Shown one piece after another: positions 12,394 through 27,700 of a stretch of DNA of 64,000 bases (its first letter is position 1; each line of letters begins with the position of its first letter). The translations under genes and the position numbers were made by a program. The notes beneath the pieces were generated by a model. That model was not told where the DNA came from. It did not search any database and saw nothing but the letters and a program-made list of their open reading frames with translations. The stretch is from Anastatus disparis (Eukaryota > Arthropoda > Insecta > Hymenoptera > Eupelmidae): the NCBI GenBank assembly GCA_017163975.1, contig JAFFSR010000218.1:3224001-3288000 (forward strand), in the 5' to 3' direction.

Positions 12394-15300
12394 ATGTTAC
12401 AGTATTCAATTCATCTTTTTACTATACGGCCAGTTGAGAAAAAAAAGAATATAAACGCAAAGCCAAACGAAGCTATTCAAAAAACGTTAGCTCACATCAT
12501 TGTATTATTTCTTCTCTTCTCTCTTTTTTTTGGCATTTATACATATGTGTATGTTTCCTTCTTATACGATCTCCTTTTCTTTTCTCTCTTTGAAAGAGTC
12601 GAGTCCGTGACATCTCTTGGCTTGGTTCCCTTTGTTTTCAAGCTACAGTTTCCCTTTGTTGATGAACAATGAAAAAGCATTGCATTGGACGGGCAAAGGC
12701 GAGTTTTGCTTCTATTTTTTTTTCTTCTTTCTTTTTTCTCTTCATTCTCTCTTATGTGTATTAAGCATTATAAGGGAGAGAGAGAGAGAAAAAGAAAAAA
12801 GAGACTTTGGACGACTCTGTGCAAAGGTGAAAAGATACACACGTGGCGAACCTTATTTATACATACATATATTGTAAAGTGAACGCCTTGATCTTTTTTT
12901 AGTTTTAGGTTATATGGAAATATTATGTAGGTGAAACTTACAGGGAGGATGATTATTGAAAAATTTTGTATTTTGAAATAGAGACGTGATCGATGCTTAA
13001 ATTTTGGATTATTGGATTTCTTATTGAATATTAGTAAGTATGTAGTTGAAATTTACATAAATTTTATAATATTATGTAATAAAACAAGATTATAAGCTTA
13101 AAAATTAAAAAAATTTTTTATTAAATTAATCATGTATAAGTCAATGTTATAAAGATTTTTGTTTTTTTCAATAATATTATATAATATTCTAAATAAAACC
13201 TTTTGTTTGAAATACAACCTGTATTGGAACACATTTTTGATTACTTTAAAAAAATGTTATAATAATGTCAAAAATAATTATAATAAATTGTGTTCTGAAT
13301 TACAGTAATATTTATTAAATTATTCATATATAAGGTATTTCTTCATTACACTTTTTTAACTTTCGCGAATAAAAAAAATATATTCAGAAAATTAATTTAA
13401 TATTTTTGAATAAAGTATAATAACTCATACACTGCAACTTTTTTATAAATATTTTAAATTAAAATTTATAGTAAAAAGTTGTCTATTTATAAAATTCTAA
13501 GGCGAAAAAATGTTTGAAATTTTTCAAAATTTTCTGATTAGTTTTAAATGAATTATAATCAGTTATTGTTAAAAGAGGTTTGGTTACTTCGGTAATCAAA
13601 TACAATAAACGAGTTAAAATAGTACTTTCAAGCTAATTCAGCTTATAACTGTCCAATTTAACAAAAATAAAATAAGTGTGTAATTAGCATTTATAATGCA
13701 AAATAAAATAATCATTACCCATGCGAATAATACTATAAAAACATTAAAATCTAAAATAAACAAATAATCATTTATCTAAATACTAAAAATAAAGACCCAA
13801 TGGTCAAACACTTTCTAAATATTTGAAAGTTCAGTTTCACCCTATATATTTAAGACCGAGTTTCACTGGCACAATAAATAAATCGAATTTACTATGTTTG
13901 TCGAGTACCGGTTACCGATTTTCATTTTCAAAAGGCCAAAAACCTCTCAAACCTTCAATCTTTAGTTTTCACTACAATCAAGTCATTAAAATCTTCTCTC
14001 CCATTTTTTTTCTCTTCCTTTACAATGCCAATCCGTTTATTTCCTTCCTTTCACGAAAACGAAAAAGATAAACCAAATGACTTTTTTTTTGTCCTTAATT
14101 ACTTGCCCTTTTTTGTGCCCTCCCGAAAGACAATAAAATCATTTCCTGAACCTATCGATATTTTCTCCTTTCTAATATTTATATTTATGACCTGGGAGAG
14201 CAGAGAGAAAAGAATATGCCTTCGAATGAAATACGAGTGCGATGTATTCGAATATTCTTCTTGAAGTAAACCTGGCCACACACACATGTGTTGGTTGTAA
14301 GCTCATTCGCACGTCCAAACGAACACAGAAATAAATCATTGAGCGCAAGAAACGATCGTAAAATCTTTTTTTCGTACCAAGGACCCCCACCAAGAATGTT
14401 CATGTATACGTACACCATCTCGCTACCCACACATTTCGAATAGACAAAATTCATATGCATATATGAGAAAAGAATTTGTACATATATATATATACGTATG
14501 TTTTCTAAGAGCAATGAATGGATAGAAAATGTGTAGTACACTTGTCTTGTGAGACACTGACGTTTTTGCATGAATCTCTTTCTCACCTCTTTCGTGGCAA
14601 TCAATCAATTTTGCTCGCGCCGAGTACGAGAGGTGTGGTGAAGTTTTTCTTTTGTATCGTTTATAAAAATGAAAAAAATTTTCCTTTTTTTTCTTCATAG
14701 AATTTTTTTTAATGCCCACCTTTCAATGAGGCTATAGATGTATTGTCAGGTTTTATAATTCTTTTAATGTAAACACAGAAAAGTATGAATGCAAATTAAT
14801 GTACTATTGTAGTTACCATTTTTCTTTATAGTTTGTAGTGCTAGTTTATTTTTTCTTTATAAATAAATCATCTTTTTCCTCGTTTAAATTGAAATACAAG
14901 AGATAAAATGAATAATTTATGGTACGTCTAACTGGCTTATAAATATTCTGATGTAATTCTAAAAATTTACTTTAAACACAAATACACAGTGTAAATGCTT
15001 GCCAATTAACGACTTCTGTAACATGCATCAATTGTTATAAATCAAAGAAAATGAAAACAATCTTGGGATTGAGTTAATGCTGAAATTATGAATAATTTAT
15101 GTTTGAATCAGACATTGAAACTAAACATATTCTTTGAAATTATGGTCTATTTTTTGAGATTGGTTTGGTAGCTTATTTAAAAATATTAATTGAAACTATG
15201 AAATAAGTGAAGTTAATATTTAGTTTATTCAACAAACTAGTAACTTTTAAAATATCTGAAATGTGTACTGGAAAACAAGGATCTTTTTTACTCAACTTTT

Positions 15301-18300
15301 AGTTTAGTCTGATTTAGGTAAATTTTTACCTGTTTTTTTACGATGGACTATGTCTTGTCACAAGAAAAATTAAGAAAACAGAATTCTAGTAGAATAATAC
15401 ACTATCAGAAAAAAGTAACATCTATTTCGAAACTATCTATATTTTTTTAGTTGCATAGTTCTACTCCTTCTCGTACGTTAACCTTCACCTATCAATCATT
15501 ACATTTCATTGCATAAATGACTTTTATTAATATGAATGTACAAAGCAAAATTTTAATTTGGCTATTCAAAATTTCTTCAAGTAATGTTCAGAATGTGCAA
15601 ATTAATCCCATAAAAAAATATAATCATCATGACAATATCTTCAACTTACTTTACCAACACCATGCGCATAATTCTATTATATGCATCTTACATAACATTA
15701 AACACATTGTTACTCCCATTAATTATTCTCCTTTAAAGTTAAACTCACAATCGAAGTCAAAATATATATATTTTCACTTAACAAAGTAGCAAAGCAATTA
15801 TTCCTTTTGTAAGTTGACTCAGCACGATACTAAAACGAGCAGTCAATCGTTTCGGGCTTTCCGTCTTTTCACATATATATATACACACGTAAGCTCATCG
15901 ACGAGCTTGAGAAAACAAACAGGAGGTGGTCTTTCTAGTATGTACCTCTCTTAACAAATCTCTCCTTTTTGCTCACTTACATACGTACATACGTATAGTT
16001 GAAACTTCGCAAAACGCCACAGGGCAAAAGTCAATTGCGCCTATAAATTGAAGCTCTCAGACATCAAACCACGTCAGTGTTATTTCAAAGATTTGTGTTT
16101 ACTTACAACTACGTTAGGTTTAGCGTGTCTTTTATCAATTATCTTTATTTGAAGAGTATGAAAATTTGAAGTTAAGATAACAATATGATATGAATAAATC
16201 TTTTATAATGAGAAATCATGTAACAATGTTATAAACGTTCAAAATAATTAGCTTTTGTAAATTCTTAGATCAGAAAAAATTAAGAAATACATTTTTTTCA
16301 TTGTTTATTTTTCATATTGCAAACATTCAATTATCACAATATTATTATCACTTTTATTATTCTCAAATATAATCACAGATTTAGCGGTACCTAGCGATTT
16401 GTTCTTGCATAAATTTTTTTAATTATTGAATTTCACACATCTTTCAAAACCAGATAAAGTCATACACTACAATCAAGAGCCTCTATTACCCACAAAAAAC
16501 AACCACAATTAAACGACGTCAATCGAGCCAAGAACCTCCCATACAATACCAAAATCATATACCTTTCTCTACCAGAGACGTGATTCTTAAACGTCATTAA
16601 TGAAGCTTAAACCAACGCCTTTTTTTTCTTCTTTATTTGCAATATTACATTGTGCATACCCTATATAAGATCATTACATATATACTTTAGGGTCTCCAGT
16701 CTCTTTAACTCTCGAATTGTTGGGAGCAAACATATAGGGGGTGTGTCGGAGATCGAGACCTTGCACATGACGTATTATCAAATATACACACACACGTTCG
16801 CATAACCCAAGTATGTACATGTGTGTTTGTGATTGTAATTGTACAATTTGTTAGGTTAAATGAGGCCGGAAAATTGACTGTTTTACAACTATTGTGGGGT
16901 ATATAAACGAGACATTGAACAATTGTGCCTTACTTGCTTTTATATCCTTTTGTCGAGAAGTAATAGAGCGAACGCATCGATTGTTTTTAGCTCGATGTAT
17001 ATCTCAATGTGTTTTCTATTTGGACGTAATTTTTTTTTGTTTTTTGGTGACATGGTTTTATATTGAGTTTATTATGTAATGTGTGTACTAATTGTATAAA
17101 ATTTTTTAAAATATGTACTTCATATAGCATGCTGAGTTATTTTTTAATTAAAAATAACTCAAACGAATTGAAAAATATTCATCCAAACCAAAAGCAAATA
17201 GTGTATTAAAGCCATACTCAAAAATCATATTATCAAAATATGAAAAATTCAAATCTCTTGAAATTTGTTTCCTATCAAACGTCGCGCTAAAAATTACCAT
17301 CCACCACAAGGACTAAACCACCAGGATCAAAAAGCCGCTTTCAAAAACATATGGATATATATAAGATACATACAAGTATCCCGCCCTATAAGTAAAAATG
17401 AAAAAAAAAAGAGATGGACAAGCGCTGAAGAGTGTTTTTTTTCACGTATAAGGGGACGTCCTGCTGCGTACAGTGGTTATATACGAACTCGCGCGTGGCA
17501 TTGGACGATGACTATAACATGTACGATTCTGTAAAAAAAAGAACGAAAGTTAACACGATGGGGTGCGTTCGCACTTTAAGCGCGAATATTGTTTATTGCC
17601 AATGGTTAAGTTGGGTTTTGAAGTTTATTTTTAAAATTGGTTTTGTCAGCTATAGTTTCGTATGATTGCGTATGACTGGTAAAGTTTCACCTGATTTGTT
17701 TCTTGGTGGTCTTAAAGATGATTTTAGAATGTTACTTGTTGAATGTATTTGGCAAATTTTTACGATTTGTTGAATGAATTTGGTAATTTTAAATATTTGA
17801 TTATCATTTGATTGAAGAAATAGATGTTAATTATAAGATTTGATGATAAAGTATTATCAGTTTTTCTGAAAAATTGAATCTTTTTTTATTTACCAAGGAT
17901 AATATCATTTGCAACTTTCCAATAAAAGCATGAATTGAAAAAAAAATATCAATATTGTCAAGTTTTCATTAAAACCAAACTTAAAACTATAAAAGAATTC
18001 AGACTTCTTCTGTTTTTTAAATCGTCAATGATGTCTCAAATATAAAGCACCAAAAACATCTTGCTATAAAATTACACATAGAATTCAGTCATCAAATGAC
18101 CGTATAAAATGGAAAAAAGAATTATGTATATCCATAAAATAACGAAATCCACTCGTTTCTAACACAAAAAAGAAGAAAAAGAAAATTAAAAAAAAGAAAA
18201 AAAAGAAAATGAGTTCAAATATATAAGTATAACAAAAAGCGAAATAAAAATATACTATGAGCATATAAAAGAGAAGAAAGAAAAACAGTAAGCTTTGAGT

Positions 18301-20699
18301 TGAAAAAAAAGGAAGAAACGCGTTAAGACTATTGTATGATAGGCGTCAAAACCTGCGCTTAGCCACCCTCCTTTTATACAATGGCATATTTAAAAAAAAA
18401 CTTACACGAACCGTTTTAAAGGCAAGATAAAGAGAAGTTTCTTTCTATTGTCTCGTAGTCTCGTATGATCTTTTTTGACTGGACGTTATAACGAACACAT
18501 TTAAAAAGGATTTAAGACTGCTTTGCGCGATGAGTCACAGAACAGTGATTTATGCATTTTTAGATGTTATGTTTTGCGATTTTTTTTATTTTCCATTGAT
18601 TTCGTATTTTCAATTTTAATTCATACAAGATTTTGATATAAATGAAAATTTATTTGTAGTATTTCGTTGGTTGTTTTAGTAGAATTAACTACATAAAAAA
18701 TGTCTATAAAACTAAATATGATTAGAAGAAATAGTTAATATTTTGTTTATAATCCTTTGTAGGAATATTCACCAATTTTTCGACATCCGTTGACTATTTG
18801 TTAAAAACACAACCATAACCTATAATACATTTTAACGTATAAGATTTTTAATGGTCAATTTTCTAGCAGAGATATAACGTTTTTATATCTATTTTATTAA
18901 AATAATATAACTTTGAAAGAGTTGCAGTTAATTTTCTTAATGATTTAACGTTATAATTTAAAGCGATTAAACTGCTTAAAATTTTGAAGATATTCTTAAG
19001 AAAACGAGATTTTGCACTAATATCCTTAAAAATGGGTTTAATTTCTAACAGGGGAGCTGTAAATATAAAAAATACTATGAGAAAGTAACATGTATATTTT
19101 ATATTAAACTTTAGCTTATTGATTAATAGTTAAAAATTTTGATTAAAAACACTGAATATTTCCTAATTATTTATTATATTGGTAAACCTATTAATTTATT
19201 ATTAAGAGAATAACAGATTTAACATTAAAATAATATAGTAATCATTCGCATTTATAATAAATAAACCACAAATAAGATTTCAATAAACAGTAGAAACTTA
19301 TAAGAATACAAAATTTCGCTTTCTTATAACACACCAAGGAAAATCAGAGAAATCAAAAAATCTTTTTTGCTTCGTAGGTGGCTAAATGCAACTTCCTGTA
19401 CGAGAGCGATTTTCTTGCGAACTGTTGAGGACGTCATGTAGCTTTTCGTTAGTTTGCCACCATGCGATGGTACCGAGAAAAACGAATGTACGTGCCACAA
19501 AGCTAGAATGGAAAGTCCTTTTTTTTGAATGTCATTGTGGCTTTTTTCATTCTTTCTCTTGCGACTGGTCCTAATGTCAAAACAACTGATTTTTCATAGG
19601 CTAACTGTCTATAACTGAAATTTGTAATTTTGGTTTCTTGTGACAACAAAGATATTTTGGAAATTGTCATTCGAAAATTTTACGTGGTTTCCGATGAGAT
19701 ATTCTTTTTAATACTTTATTTTCAAGATTAGGTGTTTCAATATATTATAAACTTAATATGGATATAATGAATTAATATAATTTAGTATAAATTTCAATAT
19801 GGGTAAAATGAATTTTAGCAAAGTTTTGAAGTATACCAGATTTCACAGTATAATCGAATTTGTTTTTTGATTAGATATTGATATTTCAAACCTTCAGTTG
19901 TCATTGCAATTTTCCAAAATATTAAAATTAAGATTTAAAAAGATATTGAATTCATATGAAAGAAAAAAATAATTATTTTGTAATCAGTTAATGTGATAGT
20001 ATTATTACACTATTATGCAAAACTTTGATTACAATAATTATAAACAGTTATTATTTAAAAAATTTATGAAATTTGATTGGTAGTTGTAACGAAAGTTCAA
20101 ATGACTGTATGTAAAGGTTTCTTAGCAATTATAACTTTGGTTGTGATATCTGAAACTTTGCATGTTCAATATTCAACTAAATTATTTGATTATTACAAAA
20201 TCCAATATCAGTACGTTTCAATTTTGTTGTTCTTTCCATACAAAATTTTCAATTAGTTTATTGAGATGTAATCAATGATTATTCTATATTATAATTCAAA
20301 TTCAAAATTAAAATATTCAATACTTTGATTCAAGTTATACAAGTGGACAAGTGTTCCTCTTTTCATCCGATTATTTTTCTAAGACTATAAATAAAATCAT
20401 CAGATTAAACTTGTCTACTCTTGCATGTCCTGTATTATTCCTAATTTAAATTTTACGGATATAAATAATTTTCATCATTCAAAAAGAAAAAAAAAATTGA
20501 CTTCTCGCCTTGACTTTCCGTATATCTTCAAAAGAAGTAGAAGAATAAAAATAAATAGACGTATCAATTTTCGTAGCTTTTATACCGCATTATACATTGA
20601 CTCCTTAATAAAATAAAGAAAAAACAATCTCAAAACTTAAAATATTCAAGCGAGCCTACAATTCTGTGTCTACAAGTATTCGGATAAAACCCAAATCAA
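12394..20699. other. Non-coding mosaic, no gene supported
   Basis: Less AT-rich cores lie near 12400-12860, 13800-14700, 15800-16080, 16560-17060, 17400-17560, 18130-18540 and 19370-19580. A (GA)n run lies at about 12774-12789. A near-perfect hairpin with 12-bp arms (TGAGTTATTTTT) lies at 17133-17161. The longest open frame, 139 codons on the minus strand at 14185-14604, runs through TA/CA-type simple sequence and has no recognisable motif. Confidence 0.5.
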
Positions 20700-21174
20700 A
20701 AAAGCGCTCGGTACAAAGAAATCAAAAAGAAGAAGAAGAAGAAGGAAAAGAAAGAAATAAAGGAAACAAATCCTAAAGTAGCAAATGACACGTAAAAAAG
20801 TATATATTATAAACCCAAAGCCATAGTCAAAAAGAATCAAATCCATTTACGAAGAAATAGAAAGAGAGAGATGGCTTCAAGAAAGCTATTTAGAAAAAAA
20901 AAAGAAGAAATACTTTTAAGAAAGAGAAGTTAAGAAAAGAATCATAGTGTAAGAAATCAAGATAATCGTTTGGTTCATTGATAGGTTTCCTCCAACAAGA
21001 CACACGTACATGGCACACACGCTCTCATCAGAGAGGGTGGAGCATATATTGAAGCACATTCTACGCAGCGGGAAGTCAGGAATTCTTCTTCTTTTTTTAT
21101 ACATACACGAAAGAAGGAACACTTCGTTACGTGTATATGTATATATGTGGAGAGAGAAGAAGAGGAGAGAAGAA

Positions 21175-21218
21175 ATGAACGAACGTACCAGACAGACTGG
21201 CACCGGTCAAAGGCGTCG
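21175..21218 (+). CDS. Candidate first coding exon (speculative)
   Basis: An ATG with A at -3 (GAAATGAAC) opens a 14-codon frame rich in R, T, Q and G. The frame ends at a full-consensus donor (GTCG|GTAAGT) at 21219. Upstream lies a GA-rich core (20700-21170) that could be a promoter or 5' UTR. The exon ends two bases into a codon, which is the phase needed by the candidate exon at 39964. That agreement has a one in three chance of being accidental. No homology is recognised, so this is an inference from splice signals only. Confidence 0.18.
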
Positions 21219-21459
21219 GTAAGTCTCTTAGAATCATGTTTGAATGCTCTTTTCTTTCTATGCCATAGACATTCCTTTTGGAGATCCAAGAGTTTACTAT
21301 TTAAGTTTGTTAAAGAAATTGTGGGAAGTTTATAGAGATTGAAGAATTTTATTGAAACCTTAAATATCATCATTCAATTGTTAGTGGTAAATTTGGATTT
21401 GAAATGTGTCAAAACAATGTTGCTACAAAAATTTTTTTGAAACTCATCTAAAACGTTCT

Positions 21460-21780
21460 AACCACAATTGCCATTGATTAGAATAACAAAAAAAGATATC
21501 ACATTTATTTTCGAGTTAACTTTATTTCGTTCATTGAACAGTACAAATAGCGAATTCATTGTTACACATAATCAATTGTACAAAAGACATAATCGTGTCA
21601 GGTCAATCCGTTTGTTTCTGTATCGATAGTAATACCAAGACCGCTCCCACATCCAGGTGAATCCATCTAAGCATATATGACAGTTAATGCGTTACACGTG
21701 GCAGAATCACCACACATAAGTGTACATATTGCATCACTTGATGTAGCAATTCAGTGAGCTCAAATAGGCGTGACGTTACA
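21460..21780 (-). mobile_element. Possible solo LTR or retroelement relic, minus strand
   Basis: This segment is clearly less AT-rich than its surroundings. Read on the minus strand it begins TGTAACGTCACGCC at 21780, has a TATA-like CATATATGC near 21672-21680 and AATAAA near 21519-21526 and again near 21500-21510. That is the order expected in an LTR (U3, TATA, R, polyadenylation signal, U5). The start TGTAACG is shared with the candidate 5' LTR at 57975. The far end near 21460 and any target-site duplication could not be fixed. The alternative is a broken coding relic: one minus frame reads CTLMCGDSATCNALTVIYA and further coding-like residues, broken by in-frame stops. Confidence 0.35.
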
Positions 21781-21789
21781 CGTGTTTAC

Positions 21790-24700
21790 TAATGGCCAAT
21801 TGTTTCTGCAAATTTAAAATAAACATAAGATTATGTAGCACCAAATTTATTTCCATTATGGAAGACTCAATAGATATTATTGGAATGCATACATACATAC
21901 ATTCGTGCACGCATATAGGAATATTAATAAAATATGCTCAGAACATCCTAAACTTATGTATTCAGTTTATAATTTACGCACATATAACTTATGAACAAAA
22001 ATGCCATATAAGCGTGTGCATTATTCAAACATACAACTTGCGCTTTCATACATGCGAGTATACGTATACAAACTTTTCATCCATGTATTACCAACTTTGC
22101 ACACATCAGCAAAAACTTGCTATATAGAAACATATTAACGCACGAGCGCTCACATCTCACCCAGTGTATGCGTATACACGTATACACGTATATAATCAAC
22201 GAAAAACCACAAAGGCATAGCATTTTAAGTCAACAATAGAAATCCTCTCGCGCATCCTCGTTTTCATTTCATTCTCTCTTTTTTTTCCACCCTTTTCATA
22301 AAAGAGAAGCTTTGCCTTTTGTCATTCGTACAATATCAGTAGCACCTTCAGAAGAGCTTGTTTTTTTTTAATTCTTTTTATTCATTTCTTAAAAAACATT
22401 TATATGTATGCATATATATACACCTTCTGGTCAGTCGCAATGGTCACTTTAACTGCAAGAGACAAGTTTTTCTTCTCCCCAAAGGCTTTGAATCCGGTTT
22501 TAGCGATATCTTTCTCTTTTCTTCTCTTATTTTTTTTATTTTAAGACAATACCACGTGTATGTTGTATATAGAAGGGTCAAACTTTTGTTGTTTTAAAAA
22601 AAGGGGATTGCTATATATATATATTTGGTGGTTTTGTTACTTTTGTATGTATTATATGATTATTGCTTATGTCTACGTTATTATAGTCGACGTGGTAAGT
22701 TAATGGCTTTTTATTACTTTATATACATATAAACGTGTGGATGGTATAGCAGTGGGCTTTTGTTATTTAAAATGGCCGATCCAGTTTTAGTATAAAAGAA
22801 GAACGAAAATTGAGCGGTATTATGGGATGATTTATAAATCGACAATTTATTGTTTGCCTAAGTGATCTTTATAGGATGCATTAAATGTACCAAAAGAATG
22901 AAATTATTCAGGATTAAAAAAAAGTAAATTATGTAATGTAAACAATCTTTGTACTTCTTTCTTTTTGAATATACTTTTTTTTATTCAATACATTTTCATT
23001 GCATAAATCAATCATAGTCACAGCTAACATTATTCGATTACATCAGAGTTTATTGTTCCAGTTAGTTAGTTCAATAGCAAAACCGTTAAAAGCTTTTAAA
23101 TTCAACTAAAACACAAACACACATACACACACCTACGCGATCAATCAGTTGCATTCAAACTTTCCATAGATTCTCTTTTATGTATAAAATAAGAGAGAAA
23201 ACAAAAACCAAAATAAAAAAATACAATTACAAAAGATCCTTTGCAAAAGAAATAAGATAACCATCGTGTAAAATTTTATGTAGTAATGGAGATTTGGAAG
23301 TTTTGATTATAAGAAGTGAAAGTAAAGGACTACCGAACAAAATCGTTCGTTCATGCCTTTTGGCTATATTCATATGTGCTAGTTAAGCAGTTGTAGAAGT
23401 ACTTACATAAGTTAAAACATTAACGTGTGCATTGACGCATGCACCCTTAAGATTATTTATCGAAAAGTCTAATCGTTTGGTTTTACAGATGTAAAGCAAC
23501 CCCTTTTGATTCGCAGAGAATTAAATTGTGGAGGCGTATGTAATTATTCGCATTGGAACAAAATATGCTTTAGTTTCAAAATGCTGATTTTACGCATGTG
23601 CACTATCGCATGTATAAATATAATTAATATGGTATATTTTTTATGTAAGAAAACGTAAGTACATATTAGTACATAATACCCCTACCCATGTTAACTTTTT
23701 CGTATTCATTGATATTGTACCTGTTTATTTTCATTTATATGTGTCTAAATGTTCTTATAGAATAGTGTAACATTTAAACACAAAATTATGAATTCTCAAA
23801 ATGAGTTGACTTCTTACTTTTTAAATATAAGGAAAAGATCTTTTGAAAGTTTCTAGTTCACATTTTATGAATTTAAAGAACAATTTTTTACTCGTATTTT
23901 ATGAAAAGTTACTGTTTAAAATTAATAAAGTGAATTTCATCGATAAGACATTTATAATATGACATAATTTTCATGAGTTGCATGTATTACGTTTGCAACG
24001 TTACGTAAGGTATAAATGAACCAAAACGTAAAATTTCGTATTTCCACACATTCATATGTCCGTATAGTACCACACACGTACACACTCAAACCCATGCAAA
24101 ATATCGTTCAAAATTACACTCGAATTTGCACATACGACTGGAAGCACTACATGTGCCTCAATCATAAACGATCATAATTATACATACGTTTAAAATAGCC
24201 TTTATGTATACAATACTCGCAACCGGTATGTTTCAAGAAAAGTCATTCAAAGTCGAGTATATAGTTGACCCTCCCCTCTATTCTTTATCACACATACAAA
24301 ATGATATACCAGTTGAACGCGCACAATTTTAACGCACAATTAATTTCTTCGTTTCTAACATTTGCTCTCTGCGTGTACATACACAAGGTATACATGCAAA
24401 GAGCGGTCAGATTTTGCGCGGGCGAGCGTTAATATAAATGGCGCGAGACAAGTAGCGCTCTTTTCAGAGAATGAAAATGAAATGGGGAGAGAGAGATGAG
24501 AGGAGAATTATTAAGGGTTCGTTTATTATAGTGGGCGCGCGAGAAAAGGGATTTATATATAATGTATACATATAGAGAATGAGAGAATTGGAGAAGTGAT
24601 TGAAAGCCGGAAGTTTTGAAAAAGCCTGATAAAATGTTGATAATATTGTTGACTTGTTGTGTGTAGGAAATGTTGAAATTCTACGATTTTTAAGTTGATT

Positions 24701-27700
24701 AGATTTTATTATATGGATAACTATTTTCTTTAGTTACAAAAGAATATTTTTTTTTAAATAAGATAAGCAGCAACAAGGAATTTCATTTCTATTCAACTTA
24801 TGTTTTCGGAACAATAATCTTAATTATATTCAGAAATATTATTAGCTAATGAATGTAGCCAATAATAACTACAAATGCATTTTATTTATATAAGATTTAA
24901 AACCTTATTTGAATCATAATCTTTTCAAATGTTAAAATAAAAAACATTTATAATAAATTAAATTTCAATAAATATCCCTTTCTCAGTAACAATAACAACA
25001 ATTTAAAAATCAATCACGTCAACCATCCCACAATCCCATAGTTCTCATACTAACTGAAATTCCCAGAATCCTTAACATCATCGTCAAGTACGATCGTCAA
25101 CAAGTTTTTAAATACTTGCAATACTTTACCAATCACATAATCAAGTACATCACCAGTTGATCTCAATAGAAACTCCCTTAACCTCTCTCTCACCTGTTTC
25201 TAACAATTATTAAATATAATAAAAAAAAGTTCATTTTAAACGAATCAAATTCAATCAAGACTTTGAACAAACATAATACTTAACATCGACATTTCTTCAC
25301 CTAACCCTTTGCTCTTTTCATCTCTTTTCTCTCCCACAGTAGCTAAATAAACCCAGCGGTACATCGTAGAAGAAAAAAAAAATTTTTTTTGTAAGTGGAC
25401 GGTGGTACGTATATAGCTCACTTGAGACTTCAAGTGTTCTTCTTCTCTCTCTCCCTCTCTCTATCTTCAAGTATCAAAAGTAACTGAAGGCTTATTCAAG
25501 TATATTAGTAAGCCAGCTGGTCTCCCATGTAAGTTTATTCATTTTTAAATGCTTGTATACTCTACCGACACGCGAATATCGATCGACTTGTATACGCATC
25601 GCATATACACATTTACGTATAGAGACTTTCTGACTTCATTGTTCTTGAATGTTATTATATGAATATATCTGAAACGGTACGATAATGCAGTAGTATATAG
25701 CCTTTATTATATCGAAAGTTTACAAGTATATTATAAAAATCGTGAGAGATAACGAAGTACAATACATTAACCTTTTCTAAATTTCAGTTTTTTAGCTTTA
25801 CCCTCCGATTTATTCATTAAAGTACTTTGGCGTATAAGGATATTTCTATTCTTAAAGGTATACAAGGCTGTTGTAAGGTGGTAGGCAAATTTTTTTTGTT
25901 TTAATAATCCGTTGATGTTTTTTACAAAGCTTTTTTTTTCTTCTTAGACATTCTCACGTTTTTTTTGTGTACGCGTTGAAGAAAACAAATTAACGGTACG
26001 AATATAGTGTGCGTTGAGTTTTTAATACCGTTGTTAAAATCTAATGATGAGAATTGTGAGACTAACTGCTTCTATTTTATAGTAAGGTGTTTTGGAAATT
26101 CCGTTAAAAAGATTATATTATTGATTTCTTCGATGATTCACTTTATTAGAAGTACTTTCATATAATACTATTTGTTTTTTTAAACAGCACAAAAATTTTA
26201 TTAATTTTAAGCCTAATGAAACTACAATTCAATTAAATTTGACATTCATTTTGAATCGTTATTCAAATAAGAACAAAAACTATTTATTTTAAATCACACA
26301 ATTATAAAAGCATTATATTATACAATCTTATTAAAATTATCTTCTTCAACACATACTAACAAACCACATGGTTTCACTTCCAGCATCCATAATTTTCTCT
26401 TCCTTTTCAATTTAATCCAAATACTTTTCATCCCTTATATGTATATTATGAAAAAGCTAGTCGAGAAAACGAGGTTTCAAAGCGAGGGTGTTTAAAGTGG
26501 TTACATTACAACACACCGCTCCCGCAGGACTTTTAACCTAAAATTAAATCAAAAATAAAGAGGGTAAGACTGAGGTATAATGTATATGCCAAACCGTTTT
26601 GTGGCTTAGAAAATAAGATTGTAATCATTTTCTTTTCTCATCGTATTTCTTCTCTCTTTTAAAATGACTTTTCTACTCATTGTTATGTACGCACATAGAA
26701 ATAAACTCGTATATAGGTTGTTGGGCTTTAGATGTGTGTTTTATAAAATTGAATGAGAAGAAAAAACACGTTTTGTGCGAGGGTGGATGCTGATAAATCT
26801 TGTCGTTAAAGTATTATAAGTTTGCAAGGTATTAGTGGCTTTTTGTTTCTTGATGAGTTTGTTCAAGGGAAATGTATACATGGAGAATGGCTACTACAAT
26901 ATACCGTTGATTTTTAATGAATTGTATGCGATTTTGTTATATTATCAATTTTGTTTTTATTTAACGTCATAATGTCATGATGTAATTGAATAATTTATTT
27001 TGTATATATTAATTATACGCTATTAATAAGGTGTTTTGCTATTAAATTTTAAAATGAACACGGAATCATTTGCAATTATTTTTATTTAATTTGAAAATTT
27101 GTATTGATAAAATATAAAATAAAACCATCAAGATATTCAATTGGATTATCAAAATATCAATTTGATTCATGAATATAATTAATGAATTAATACAAGATTT
27201 AAAATTACTTCTATCAAACTTAAGAGAAATTTTGACATGCACCTTATTTAATTAGTTATCATTTCATTTCTTAGGTTTGGTCTAAATCTTTATCAAACAA
27301 AATATAATCTAAACTTGTTTCAAATGTATATATTTTAACGCAGGAATTACCTAACTATATAGTCATCCTAACTATATAAAACATAATTTATCTTGAAAAT
27401 TCTTTCACAAAAAATTATTACATTTTCTAAAAATAAATTTTATTCTAAAATGACAACCAAGAAATGATTATCCAAACCTTTTATCTAAGAAAGATTCGAT
27501 AATTCTTAACCATCAACCTCTTTCATCGTCAATTCACACAAAGTTCATAAGAATAGAAAAATCAGTAGGTCTTTCGTTTTCTTACTTCTCTCCCTATACC
27601 TATACATACCATCCTAACATATCTTCACTGTCTCATAAATTTTTCTTTACGAAAGCCCGCGAACGAAGAAACTGTTCAAACTGTTCCACGAAGTGCAATT

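Noticed and set aside
14185..14604. A 139-codon minus-strand gene
   Set aside because: It runs through TA/CA-rich simple sequence and has no motif. A frame of this length is within what chance gives in 64 kb with non-ATG starts allowed.
21792..22127. A 111-codon plus-strand gene
   Set aside because: Much of it is ACATACATAC-type repeat read as His/Thr/Tyr/Ile, with no supporting features.
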